Origin: JBGVSA01 sp049840475
Lineage (GTDB): Bacteria > Pseudomonadota > Gammaproteobacteria > Burkholderiales > Rhodocyclaceae
Reading direction: 5' to 3'
Length of the DNA: 64,000 nucleotides
NCBI GenBank assembly: GCA_049840475.1
Contig: JASGKX010000003.1
Span: 558,001 to 622,000, forward strand
The notes under the pieces are model-generated. The model searched no databases. It was not told where the DNA came from and saw only the letters and a program-made list of their open reading frames with translations. The position numbers and the translations under genes were made by a program. Below are positions 34,519 to 43,157 of the stretch, piece by piece (the first letter of the stretch is position 1; the number at the start of each line of letters is the position of its first letter).

Positions 34519-34870
34519 GGTGTTGGCGGACGGTGGGTGACGCGCCGAATGATCACACAACCCGGGCATCGCAATGCCTTTGGTTGGCGTCCCAGAGAGT
34601 GAGACATCGACGATTGGCTGCGTCTGCCCATACACCCATCGCCTGACCGAAACCCCCTGCCCCTCAAGCATTTCAAGCCCGCTCCCACACCTTCGCGGCA
34701 TGCGCGCAGGTTCGCTATGTCGAGCCTGCGGGCTTACCCGTACATCGTGAAAACTCTAGAAGAAAAGCAGGATTTCGAAGGTCGCCCCTTCGCTGTGTCG
34801 GCATGCTCATCGGGCGATTCCGGCGTATTCGTCGGAGCCCGTACCGAGTGATATTCAAAGGAGACACTGC

Positions 34871-35803
34871 GTGAAATCCATACTGACCCTGGCAGCACTG
34901 CTCGCCTCAATGAACTGTCTGGCCGACGTGACTTACGACAAGCCAGTCTCTGCCGCAATCGACTCCGGCAAGATCGAGTACTTCATGCAAGGCAAGGGCG
35001 GAGCCAATCCCGAAGGCAATGCACGCTGCGAGGATGGCCTTTTTTTCAGCAACAACTTTGTCGCTGTCTTCGATGGCGCAACAGACAAATCGGGCAAATC
35101 GTATGACGGCAAAAAGGGCGGACGCGTGGCGCGCGAGCTGATCGCCGGCGTCTTCGAGCAACTGCCTGCGGACGCGGCCAAAGAAGAAGTGCTGCGTCGC
35201 ATCAATGCGGCTTACCAGACCTTCTATCAGGCGCACCCCGACATGGATTTCGTCAAGAATCCCCTGTGGCGCCCCACCGCAACGCTCATCTGGTACAGCT
35301 TCGCGCGCAAGGAACTCACGGCAGTCGGCGACTCGAAAGCGCGGATCGACGGCGTCATCTACAACGACAAGGCCAAGCTCGTCGATGTGCTCAACAGCGA
35401 TCTGCGCGTCAAGGTGATCGAACACCTGAAACTGACTGACGCCGATATCGCCAAGAACGACCTGGGCCGCTACTACATCCTGCCCCTGCTCGAACGCCAG
35501 TCCGAATTCCAGAACAACCCCAAGGCGCCGAAGGCCTTCCAGTACTGGGCCATCGACGGATTCCCGATCCCTGCTGAAGAAGTGTTAACTTGGCATTTCG
35601 ACAAGACGCCGAAGCTCATCGAACTCAGCTCCGACGGCTACGAAGCGTTCCCGCCGGAAGCCAGCGTGGCGAGTTATGAATCCGCCTTCGCGTCCTTCCT
35701 CAAGGCCGATCCTCAGCGCGTAAAGAACCCGTCTACCAAGGGGCTGCAGCAAGGCAACGTGAGTTTCGACGACCGCACCGTGCTGATCTACCACGCCAAG
35801 TAA
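34871..35803 (+). CDS. Exported PP2C-like phosphatase-fold protein
   Basis: 310 residues. Signal peptide KSILTLAALLASMNCLA, cleaved before DVTYDKP. The mature part has features of the PP2C (PPM) phosphatase fold: FVAVFDGATDKSG with the metal-binding Asp-Gly, GGRVARELIAGVFEQL, and ATLIWYSFARKELTAVGDSK with the conserved Gly-Asp-Ser. PP2C phosphatases are normally cytoplasmic, so a periplasmic member is unusual. A substrate cannot be predicted. It is preceded by a GGAG site and stands alone. Confidence 0.7.
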   Translation: MKSILTLAALLASMNCLADVTYDKPVSAAIDSGKIEYFMQGKGGANPEGNARCEDGLFFSNNFVAVFDGATDKSGKSYDGKKGGRVARELIAGVFEQLPADAAKEEVLRRINAAYQTFYQAHPDMDFVKNPLWRPTATLIWYSFARKELTAVGDSKARIDGVIYNDKAKLVDVLNSDLRVKVIEHLKLTDADIAKNDLGRYYILPLLERQSEFQNNPKAPKAFQYWAIDGFPIPAEEVLTWHFDKTPKLIELSSDGYEAFPPEASVASYESAFASFLKADPQRVKNPSTKGLQQGNVSFDDRTVLIYHAK

Positions 35804-35819
35804 CACCCGACAGAACCAA

Positions 35820-35838
35820 AGGGGGGGCACGGCCCCCT
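35820..35838 (+). terminator. G/C-rich hairpin after the PP2C-like gene
   Basis: Stem AGGGGG / CCCCCT around a 7-nt loop, 17 bp after the stop codon. No T-tract, so a weak terminator at best. Confidence 0.35.
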
Positions 35839-35903
35839 GTGGTGTCAAGGCGAGGAATCCAGCCTCGACGCTGGAAAACGACCTCCCCATACTTCACGGC
35901 CAA

Positions 35904-37850
35904 ATGGCTGGAGCCCTCCCGCAGGGGCGAGACAAGCAGGTATCCGTGGCGATCTTCACCAACATCGTTTTCCCCATGCTGGCGGGCGTGTTCCTGCTGC
36001 AATGCGCGATCTACTTCTTTGGCATCCGGGGCGAGGCCAGCCACAACTCCCGGTATTGCGCGCATTTTCTGCTGTCCTTCGCGCTGTTCCTGATCGGTCG
36101 GCCGGTGCAATTGTTGAGCGGCGAGTATCCGTGGCCAGTGGTGATCAGCGCAATCCGCATGGCCCTGCTGGGCATGGTATGTGTGCCGATGCTCCTGCTC
36201 ACGGCGGGCCTGCAGCGCTTTGGCCGATATCGGGTGAGCCTTCGCGCCATGGTCGTCACGGGGCTCATTCTGGGCGTGATCTACGCCGTGTTTCGCTTGC
36301 TCGGCACGACGGGCACGTACCCGCTGTTCAAGCTCGCCTCGCTGACGGCTTACTCGTCCACCATGCCCTTGCTCGAACCACCGTGGTTCGGCCGCGAAGT
36401 CTCGCTGGCGGTGCAGGTCGTCCTGGGGCTCATCCTCTTTGCAGCGTCGCTGCACGGATGCATCCGAGTCTTGCGCCACGCCGCGTCGCCCCTGGACTGG
36501 CGCAAGTTGCTGCTCTTTCTGGGCGTCATGGCGTTTGGCGCTTCGTTCGTCGTAGGCTCTTTCGTCAAGCAGTGGGCCGTGTTCTACGTGGGTTCGTTCG
36601 TCAGCTCACTGATCGTGGGCGCGTCGGTCATCCTGGATGTCTATCGCACGTCGCATTCGCTTGAACGGAGCGTGCCCTTCCTGAAAGGCGCGATTCTTCA
36701 TCATCTGTCCGGGCTGGGCGGCACAACGGCAGGACTGAGCGAGTCCTTCGCGCTGTTGCGCAAGAGCGCCGACATCGATTGCTTCGCCATTCTTGGCAGT
36801 CGCAGCGCACACGCCGACCAGATTCTTCACCATGCGCAAGCCGTCATCGACGAGACATGGCGCGCAGACGATTTTCTCTATCTCCCTCTGGGCAACAACA
36901 CGCTGGGCGTTGCGTTCCGCGCGGAGGCGCTCCCGCGCGAGATCATGTTCGATGCGTTCGAACGCATCGCTCGCCGTCATGAAGAGGAATGTTCGACTTC
37001 GCTTGCCATCGGCATCTCTCGCCCCTGCGGCGCGGTCGAGCACTTGCAGACAGCCTATCGCGAGGCCCTGCTTGCACACGAAATGTCTGTGCGCCAAGGG
37101 GGAAGCCTCGTCATCCACATCGATAGCGTTCGGCAGGCAAGTACCGGCGCACCCTTCCCGTACGCCGAGCAGTCTGCGTTGATCAGTTGTATTCGCCTGG
37201 GCGACAGTGTCAGCGCTCCCGCGCATGCGTCGGCCTATTTCGAAGAGCTGAAGTCCTTCGTCGGGGCCGCGCCCGGCGCCCTCAAATTGCGTCTTCACGC
37301 GGCCGCGAGCCTGATCGTGGATGCAGCATTGAGTTCGGGCGCGGATGCCGAGCGCGTCGAAGGATTCAACGTTCAGGCCTACGGCGGTTTGCCCGCGATG
37401 GCGGATATCGTCTCGTTGCACGACTGGCTGTGCGCACTGTCGAGCGAAGCTGCCGGCCTCGTGGCCGAGGCGCACAAAGAGATCTCCTTTTCCGTCGTTG
37501 AAAAGGCACGCCAGTATCTCGCCGAGAACTACCCACGTTCCCTTACGCAGGAAGAGGTCGCCCGCGCCGTGGCGATCAGTCCGTCGTACCTGGCCCATCT
37601 CTTCAAGAAAGAGTGCGGTCAGAGTTTCTCGAAATATCTCGTCGAGTTGCGTCTGGGCGCTGCGCGCAAATTGCTCATCTGCAGTGACAAGAGCATTACG
37701 CAGATCGCGCTGGATGTCGGGTTCAGCGACTCCAACTATTTCAGCACCGTGTTTCGCAGCAAGACGGGCTTCAGCCCGAGCGAATTCAGAAAGCGTAATC
37801 AACTGACCGAGGGTATGCTCAGCCTCGCGGCGTCCACAAACGACTGCTAG
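35904..37850 (+). CDS. AraC-family regulator with N-terminal seven-span membrane domain
   Basis: 648 residues. The first about 250 residues contain around seven hydrophobic segments (for example IFTNIVFPMLAGVFLLQCAI; AMVVTGLILGVIYAVFRLLG; LLLFLGVMAFGASFVVGSFV). A middle GGDEF-like or diguanylate-cyclase-related region (DFLYLPLGNNTLGVAF, REALLAHEM) follows. At about 535-635 lies a full AraC double helix-turn-helix (LTQEEVARAVAISPSYLAHL then SITQIALDVGFSDSNYFSTV). It looks like a membrane receptor that directly controls transcription. GTG 35946 is an alternative start. Its ligand and targets are unknown; it converges on the HAD gene, with stops overlapping. Confidence 0.85.
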   Translation: MAGALPQGRDKQVSVAIFTNIVFPMLAGVFLLQCAIYFFGIRGEASHNSRYCAHFLLSFALFLIGRPVQLLSGEYPWPVVISAIRMALLGMVCVPMLLLTAGLQRFGRYRVSLRAMVVTGLILGVIYAVFRLLGTTGTYPLFKLASLTAYSSTMPLLEPPWFGREVSLAVQVVLGLILFAASLHGCIRVLRHAASPLDWRKLLLFLGVMAFGASFVVGSFVKQWAVFYVGSFVSSLIVGASVILDVYRTSHSLERSVPFLKGAILHHLSGLGGTTAGLSESFALLRKSADIDCFAILGSRSAHADQILHHAQAVIDETWRADDFLYLPLGNNTLGVAFRAEALPREIMFDAFERIARRHEEECSTSLAIGISRPCGAVEHLQTAYREALLAHEMSVRQGGSLVIHIDSVRQASTGAPFPYAEQSALISCIRLGDSVSAPAHASAYFEELKSFVGAAPGALKLRLHAAASLIVDAALSSGADAERVEGFNVQAYGGLPAMADIVSLHDWLCALSSEAAGLVAEAHKEISFSVVEKARQYLAENYPRSLTQEEVARAVAISPSYLAHLFKKECGQSFSKYLVELRLGAARKLLICSDKSITQIALDVGFSDSNYFSTVFRSKTGFSPSEFRKRNQLTEGMLSLAASTNDC

Positions 37851-38632
37851 ACAGCGGCGCGCGCCTGCCCTTTCAGGATCGCGTCTGCAAACTCCACGAA
37901 CCCGGCACCACCGGGCCCCTGCGTGACCCACGCCGGGGCCTTCGGCAGTTGCGGCAGACAGTTGACAACCGTGCTGACGCCTGCCGTGTGCTTGAAATGC
38001 GCAAACATGGGAGCGTCATTGAGGGAATCGCCCGCATAAGCGACCTGCTCGATCGCGTCCGGTCCCGACACGCCAAAGACGTCGGAGAGGATTCGCTGTG
38101 ACATCGCCAGCTTGTCGTAGTCGCCCCACCATCCCAGCACCCACAGATTGTTGATCGTGGTGCGCGCCCCGGCTTCTGCCAGCGTACTCACCAGCCGCTG
38201 GTCGGCACGATCCCCTGCCCGCCGATAGGCGAGACTGTCGAGCCGATAGGGTTGATCGTCGGCGAGGCGCGCTTCGGGCGATACGCGTGCCACGACGGCA
38301 GCGACCTCGTGCAGTCTCGCGCGGGCGTCATCGAGGTCTTCATCCGAATGCCAATGCAACCGCTCCGCTCCCTGCGCAGAACGGCGGATGAACAACCCAC
38401 CGTTCTCGGCAATCACGCCATCCACCGGCCACATGCGCGCCATCTGATCGCACCACCCTGCCGGTGCAGCGGTGACTGGAATCACGCGGATGCCATTGGC
38501 CTGCAGGCGTTCGAGCGCGGCGATTGTGGCGCTGGCGATGCGCCCCCGGTAGGTCAGCGTGTCGTCCATGTCGGTCAGGACGAAGCGGACGGCATTGAAT
38601 GCGTCGAACGGCGCATAAGACAAAGGTTGCAT
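37847..38632 (-). CDS. HAD-superfamily phosphatase (mannosyl-3-phosphoglycerate/sugar phosphatase type)
   Basis: 261 residues. The catalytic motif I is FVLTDMDDTLTYRG, with nucleophile and acid/base Asp. Motif II is VIPVTAAPAGW, a Lys in the DYDKLAM region follows, and motif IV is YAGDSLNDAPMF. The C2-type cap (about 85-190) places it with Cof/MPGP-like sugar phosphatases. The N-terminal codons contain a natural GTCGAAC (complement) but the frame reads through correctly. Divergent from suyA across a 357-bp gap; a link to sulfolactate metabolism is possible but unproven. Confidence 0.85.
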   Translation of the reverse strand: MQPLSYAPFDAFNAVRFVLTDMDDTLTYRGRIASATIAALERLQANGIRVIPVTAAPAGWCDQMARMWPVDGVIAENGGLFIRRSAQGAERLHWHSDEDLDDARARLHEVAAVVARVSPEARLADDQPYRLDSLAYRRAGDRADQRLVSTLAEAGARTTINNLWVLGWWGDYDKLAMSQRILSDVFGVSGPDAIEQVAYAGDSLNDAPMFAHFKHTAGVSTVVNCLPQLPKAPAWVTQGPGGAGFVEFADAILKGQARAAV

Positions 38633-38989
38633 GTTGATCGTCCGGACAAGAGTGAGCGCGATTATCTCGACACGCCGACATCCATCTCTGCCGATCTGCT
38701 TATTTGCTTATCACTTTGTGTGCGTGTGCCGACGCTCGACGTACGCGCCACGCAACTCACAAGGCGGCGCGCAACGCAATCGCCGGATTGACGCGCATCA
38801 AGCGATGCACGCCGCGCATTGCAGGCCGTCGTCGCCAACAGTGTTGCGCAAACCTAGCGCTGACGCCGTTCGCCCTCCGATATCGCCCGCTTTGCGCACC
38901 TCGTCATATCCATATCGAGATTTCTTGTTTCGGTCGGCAATGGACGCTTACTAGCATCAACGCTGATCCGTATCACTCGTGGAGACACC
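38633..38989. other. Divergent promoter region, HAD gene / suyA
   Basis: 357 bp with no gene. It must contain promoters for both directions. No obvious dyad or regulator site stands out, and no dedicated regulator gene adjoins suyA. The suyA ATG is preceded by GGAGACACC. Confidence 0.4.
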
Positions 38990-39271
38990 ATGGTTCATTT
39001 TGTCGTGCATGACCGGCGCGATACGACGGGCGTTGTCGTCGTGGAAGGCGTCGAGGCAGGCCAGACCCTCACCGGCTGGCTGATGGACGGGGACGACACG
39101 CTCGCCATCACGGTGCGCGATGCCATTCCCATCGGGCACAAGCTCGCACTCAAGAACATCGCGACCAGCGATGACGTCGTCAAGTACGGAGAAATCATCG
39201 GCGTTGCGATCGCACCCATCTCGCGTGGCGAGCATCTCCACGTCCACAACGTCAAGACGAAACGGTGGTAA
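38990..39271 (+). CDS. suyA: UxaA-family SAF-domain subunit, probably (2R)-sulfolactate sulfo-lyase alpha
   Basis: 93 residues: a complete SAF domain (VRDAIPIGHKLALKNIATSD, VKYGEIIGVAIAPISRGEHL, HVHNVKT). In hexuronate pathways this domain is fused to, or paired with, the large dehydratase subunit. As a separate gene directly before a 388-residue partner it matches SuyA of the sulfolactate sulfo-lyase SuyAB, which releases sulfite from 3-sulfolactate to give pyruvate. The choice of sulfolactate over altronate/galactarate rests on the neighbouring comC- and slcC-like genes and a sulfonate-type ABC importer. Confidence 0.78.
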   Translation: MVHFVVHDRRDTTGVVVVEGVEAGQTLTGWLMDGDDTLAITVRDAIPIGHKLALKNIATSDDVVKYGEIIGVAIAPISRGEHLHVHNVKTKRW

Positions 39272-39276
39272 CCGCA

Positions 39277-40443
39277 ATGAGCCTGCAAAAAACCTTCTGG
39301 GGATACCTCCGCGAAAACGGTCGCGTCGGTGTGCGCAATCATGTCATCGTCCTGCCCGTGGATGACCTGTCCAATGCAGCGAGCGAAGCCGTTGCCCACA
39401 ACATCAAGGGCGCGCTCGCCTTGCCGCACCCTTATGGGCGGCTCCAGTTCGGCGCCGACCTCGAACTGCATTTCCGTACGCTGATCGGCACCGGCGCCAA
39501 CCCGAACGTAGCAGCGGTCGTCGTGATCGGCATCGAGCCCGGCTGGACCAAGCGTGTCGTCGACGGTATTGCCGCCACCGGCAAACCCGTCACCGGCTTT
39601 TCGATCGAACTGAATGGCGACATCGCCACCATTGCGGCCGCGTCGCGCGTCACCAAGGAATACGTGCAATGGGCGTCCGAGTTGCGGCGCACCGAGCAGG
39701 ACCTGCGCGAGCTGTGGGTGTCGACCAAGTGCGGCGAATCCGATACCACTTCGGGCTGCGGTGCCAACCCCACGGTGGGCAATGCCTTCGACAAGCTCTA
39801 TGACGCCGGCACGACGCTGCTGTTTGGTGAGACGTCCGAGATCACCGGCGGTGAACACCTCGTCGCAGCACGCGCCGCCACGCCCGCCATCGGCGAAAAA
39901 TTCCTGCGCACATGGCAGGCGTACAACGATTTCATCGTCGCCAACAAGACCAACGACCTGTCCGAATCGCAACCGACCAAGGGCAACATCGCCGGTGGGC
40001 TGACCACCATCGAAGAGAAAGCACTGGGCAACATCCAGAAGATCGGCAAGCGCTGCAAGGTCGATGGCGTGCTCGAACCGGCCGAAGCGCCCACGGGCCC
40101 TGGGCTGTGGTTCATGGACTCCAGCTCGGCCGCCGCCGAGATGGTCACGCTCGCCGCTGCTGCGGGGTTCGCCGTGCACTTCTTCCCCACCGGCCAGGGC
40201 AACGTGATCGGCAACCCGATCCTGCCGGTCATCAAACTCACGGCCAATCCACGCACCGTGCGCACCATGGGCGAACACATCGACTACGACTGCTCGGGCC
40301 TGTTGCAGCGCGAACTCAATCTCGACCAGGCCGGCGACGCCCTGCTGCACGAACTCTTCCGCACGGCCAACGGGCGTCTTACGGCGGCCGAAGCGCTGGG
40401 ACATCGCGAATTCGTGCTGACCAAACTCTATCGCAGCGCCTGA
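39277..40443 (+). CDS. suyB: UxaA-family large subunit, probably (2R)-sulfolactate sulfo-lyase beta
   Basis: 388 residues from ATG 39277, 5 bp after suyA. Family landmarks are GYLRENGRVGVRNHVIVLPV, the Cys-containing KCGESDTTSGCGANPTVGN (metal/cluster-site region), GETSEITGGEHLVA, and GLWFMDSSSAAAEMVTLAAA. It forms the lyase with SuyA. Related altronate and galactarate dehydratases share the fold, so substrate assignment is by context. Cytoplasmic; the sulfite produced would need an exporter or sulfite dehydrogenase, neither seen in this window. Confidence 0.8.
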   Translation: MSLQKTFWGYLRENGRVGVRNHVIVLPVDDLSNAASEAVAHNIKGALALPHPYGRLQFGADLELHFRTLIGTGANPNVAAVVVIGIEPGWTKRVVDGIAATGKPVTGFSIELNGDIATIAAASRVTKEYVQWASELRRTEQDLRELWVSTKCGESDTTSGCGANPTVGNAFDKLYDAGTTLLFGETSEITGGEHLVAARAATPAIGEKFLRTWQAYNDFIVANKTNDLSESQPTKGNIAGGLTTIEEKALGNIQKIGKRCKVDGVLEPAEAPTGPGLWFMDSSSAAAEMVTLAAAAGFAVHFFPTGQGNVIGNPILPVIKLTANPRTVRTMGEHIDYDCSGLLQRELNLDQAGDALLHELFRTANGRLTAAEALGHREFVLTKLYRSA

Positions 40444-40471
40444 CACCACCTTTCATTCGGGAATCTGACAC

Positions 40472-41470
40472 ATGTACAAACGCATTCTCTCGCTGGCCTT
40501 GAGCGCGGGCCTCATCGTCACCACGCAGCTGGCTCATGCCGAGGCAAACGAACTGCGCATCGCCAAGCAATACGGCGTCAGCTATCTGCCGATGCTCATC
40601 ATCGAAGCCGACAAGCTCGTAGAGAAACACGCAAAGGCCGCCGGCCTGGGCGACATCAAAGTGACGTGGGCGACCTTTGCCGGCGCCAACGTCATGAACG
40701 ATGCGCTGCTGTCCAATTCGCTGGATATCGCCTCGGCCGGCGTGCCGCCCGCTATTACGCTGTGGGACAAGACGCGTGGCGACGTCAAGCTGATCGCGGC
40801 GATGAACTCGATGCCCAACCTACTCAACACGCGCAACCCCAAGATCAAATCGATCCGCGACTTCACCGACAAGGACAAGATCGCGGTGCCCGCGGTCAAG
40901 GTCGGGTTTCAACCCGTCGTGCTGCAGATGGCGGCATTGCAGACCTTCGGCGAAGGCCAGCAATTCAAGCTCGATCCGCTGACGGTGTCGCTGGCCCACC
41001 CGGATGGCCTTGCCGCGCTCGTGTCAGGCGTGGGTGAGATCACGGCCCACTTCACCGCGCCGCCGTTCTCGCAACGCGAACTCGAAACGCAGGGCATTCA
41101 CACCGTGCTCAATTCGTACGATGTGCTCGGCGGCCCCGCAACATTCAACGTGCTCTATGGCAGCCGTCGCTTCCATGACAACAACCCGAAGCTCTACGCC
41201 GCGTTTCTGAAGGCCTACGAAGAAGCCACCGCCACCATCAACCGCGACAAGCGCGCGGCCGCGCAGCGGTATCTCGAACTTTCAAAGGACAAGGACTCGG
41301 TGGAGGACATCTACAAGATCGTCAGCGACCCGCAGGTGATCTTCACCACTACCCCGCAGAACGTCACCAAGTTCTCCGACTTCCTGTTCAAGATCGGCTC
41401 GATCAAGCAGAAACCGGCGAGCTGGAAGGACCTGTTCTTCCCCGAAATCCACGCCCTGCCCGGGAGCTGA
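40472..41470 (+). CDS. ABC importer substrate-binding protein, sulfonate/nitrate (SsuA/TauA) type
   Basis: 332 residues. Signal peptide YKRILSLALSAGLIVTTQLAHA, cleaved before EANELRIA. NMT1/SsuA-like pattern: GVSYLPMLIIEADKLVEKHA, GANVMNDALLSNSLDIASAG, and AHFTAPPFSQRELETQG. It captures the substrate in the periplasm, presumably 3-sulfolactate given the flanking suyAB and dehydrogenase genes. It begins 28 bp after suyB with its own ribosome site and is followed at 4 bp by the ATPase. Confidence 0.85.
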   Translation: MYKRILSLALSAGLIVTTQLAHAEANELRIAKQYGVSYLPMLIIEADKLVEKHAKAAGLGDIKVTWATFAGANVMNDALLSNSLDIASAGVPPAITLWDKTRGDVKLIAAMNSMPNLLNTRNPKIKSIRDFTDKDKIAVPAVKVGFQPVVLQMAALQTFGEGQQFKLDPLTVSLAHPDGLAALVSGVGEITAHFTAPPFSQRELETQGIHTVLNSYDVLGGPATFNVLYGSRRFHDNNPKLYAAFLKAYEEATATINRDKRAAAQRYLELSKDKDSVEDIYKIVSDPQVIFTTTPQNVTKFSDFLFKIGSIKQKPASWKDLFFPEIHALPGS

Positions 41471-41474
41471 TGCC

Positions 41475-42251
41475 ATGGCCGCGCCGCTCCTCGACGTCCA
41501 GGGCGTCACGCTTCGCTACAAGACAAGCGAACACGTGGTCACCGCCACGCATCGTGTCAGCTTCTCGGTGAACCGCGGTGACCGTTACGTCCTGCTGGGG
41601 CCGTCGGGGTGCGGCAAGTCCACACTGCTCAAGGCCGTGGGCGGATATCTCGCCCCGGCCGAGGGGCGTCTGCTGCTCAAGGGCGCCCCCATCAGTCGCC
41701 CGGGGGCCGACCGGGTGATGGTGTTCCAGGAGTTCGACCAGTTGTTGCCATGGAAGACCGTGCGCCACAACGTGAGCTTCGGGCTGGAGGCCAGCGGCAA
41801 GCTCAAGGGGGCGGCTGCGCAGACCCATGCCCTGCACTACTTGCGCAAGGTAGGGCTTGAGAAATTCGCCGACAGCTATCCCCATACCCTGTCGGGCGGC
41901 ATGAAGCAGCGCGTCGCCATCGCACGCGGCATGGCCATGGAGCCCGACATCATCCTGATGGACGAGCCCTTCGCCGCGCTCGACGCGCTGACGCGCCGGA
42001 CGATGCAGGACGAACTGCTCCAGCTTTGGCATGACACGCACTTCACTGTGCTGTTCGTCACCCATTCGATTCCCGAGGCAATCCGCCTGGGTAACCGCAT
42101 ATTGCTGCTTTCGCCGCACCCCGGCCAGGTCATCGCCGAGATCGCGAGCAACGGGCAGGACGAGCCCGATGCAGACGGCAAGCTGCTCTCCACCCGTATT
42201 CACGAGACGTTGTTCGCCGACGCGTCGCAGCCCGAGCTCACCCATGCCTGA
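41475..42251 (+). CDS. ABC importer ATPase, sulfonate/nitrate type
   Basis: 258 residues. Walker A GPSGCGKSTLL, Q-loop VFQEFDQLLPWKTV, signature LSGGMKQRVAIARGMA, Walker B IILMDEPFAALD, and switch His in VTHSIPEA. This is a typical SsuB/TauB-like nucleotide-binding protein of the importer whose binding protein and permease flank it. It overlaps the permease start by 8 bp. Confidence 0.93.
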   Translation: MAAPLLDVQGVTLRYKTSEHVVTATHRVSFSVNRGDRYVLLGPSGCGKSTLLKAVGGYLAPAEGRLLLKGAPISRPGADRVMVFQEFDQLLPWKTVRHNVSFGLEASGKLKGAAAQTHALHYLRKVGLEKFADSYPHTLSGGMKQRVAIARGMAMEPDIILMDEPFAALDALTRRTMQDELLQLWHDTHFTVLFVTHSIPEAIRLGNRILLLSPHPGQVIAEIASNGQDEPDADGKLLSTRIHETLFADASQPELTHA

Positions 42252-43110
42252 CCAACAACTCACACTGGCCGCACCCGGCCCCGCTCCGCGCGCGGAGGCC
42301 CACGACGAACCGGAGCGTGCGCTCGGGCTGACCGAACGTTTGTGGCAGATCGGCGCGCTGCGAAAAGCGCTGATCCTCCTTGCATTGGCGCTCCTGTGGC
42401 AAGGCTATGCCACGCATCTGGACAACCCGCTTTTGTTCCCGACCTTCACCGATACCCTGACAGCGTGGTGGGACGGCATCGTGTCGGGCAATCTGCTCAA
42501 ACGCGCGGGTTTTACGCTACAGACGCTACTGACCGGCTATGCGCTTGGAATCATCATCGCGGCTTTTGTCACAGCACTCGCCGTCGGCTCGCGCATCGGC
42601 AACGATCTGCTTGAAACGCTCACGGCGATGTTCAATCCCCTGCCGGCCATCGCGCTGCTGCCGTTGTCGCTGATCTGGTTCGGCCTCGGCAATGCCAGCC
42701 TCATCTTCGTGCTGGTGCATTCGGTGCTGTGGCCTGTCGCGCTAAGCACGCACGGCGGATTCAAGGCGGTTTCGCCAACCTTGCGCATGGTCGGCCGCAA
42801 CTACGGACTGTCGGGCTTGCGGCTGGTGGTGACGATCCTCATTCCGGCAGCGTTCCCCAGCATCCTGAGCGGACTCAAGAACGGCTGGGCGTTTGCCTGG
42901 CGCACCTTGATTGCGGCGGAACTCGTTTTCGGCGTCAGCTCCGGCGGCGGCGGGCTGGGATGGTTCATCTACGAAAACAAGAACCAGTTGGAGATCCCCT
43001 CGGTCTTCGCAGGACTGCTGAGCGTGATCGTCATTGGGTTGGCGGTCGACAACCTCGTCTTTCGCGTCCTCGAAGCAAAAACGGTCCGCCGTTGGGGAAT
43101 GCACGCCTGA
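42244..43110 (+). CDS. ABC importer permease, sulfonate/nitrate type
   Basis: 288 residues from ATG 42244, inside the end of the ATPase gene. After a hydrophilic N-terminus there are about six membrane segments. The ATPase-coupling EAA-type loop reads RMVGRNYGLSGLRLVVTILI then PAAFPSILSGLKNGWAFAWR. Member of the SsuC/TauC family. Last gene of the plus-strand unit; it converges with the comC-like gene 47 bp downstream. Confidence 0.9.
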   Translation: MPDQQLTLAAPGPAPRAEAHDEPERALGLTERLWQIGALRKALILLALALLWQGYATHLDNPLLFPTFTDTLTAWWDGIVSGNLLKRAGFTLQTLLTGYALGIIIAAFVTALAVGSRIGNDLLETLTAMFNPLPAIALLPLSLIWFGLGNASLIFVLVHSVLWPVALSTHGGFKAVSPTLRMVGRNYGLSGLRLVVTILIPAAFPSILSGLKNGWAFAWRTLIAAELVFGVSSGGGGLGWFIYENKNQLEIPSVFAGLLSVIVIGLAVDNLVFRVLEAKTVRRWGMHA

Positions 43111-43157
43111 CAAAACGTGGCCGGGAGGATTTGCGGCGCTCTCGGCCGCGAAGCGTT

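Noticed and set aside
38583..38589. GTCGAAC near the start of the HAD gene as a seventh frameshift
   Set aside because: The frame reads naturally through it (YAPFDAFNAVRFVLTDMDDT) from a normal ATG. About a dozen other GTCGAAC/GTTCGAC copies (for example in arsC, rhomboid, istA, fliG) also lie in intact frames, so the motif alone is not evidence.
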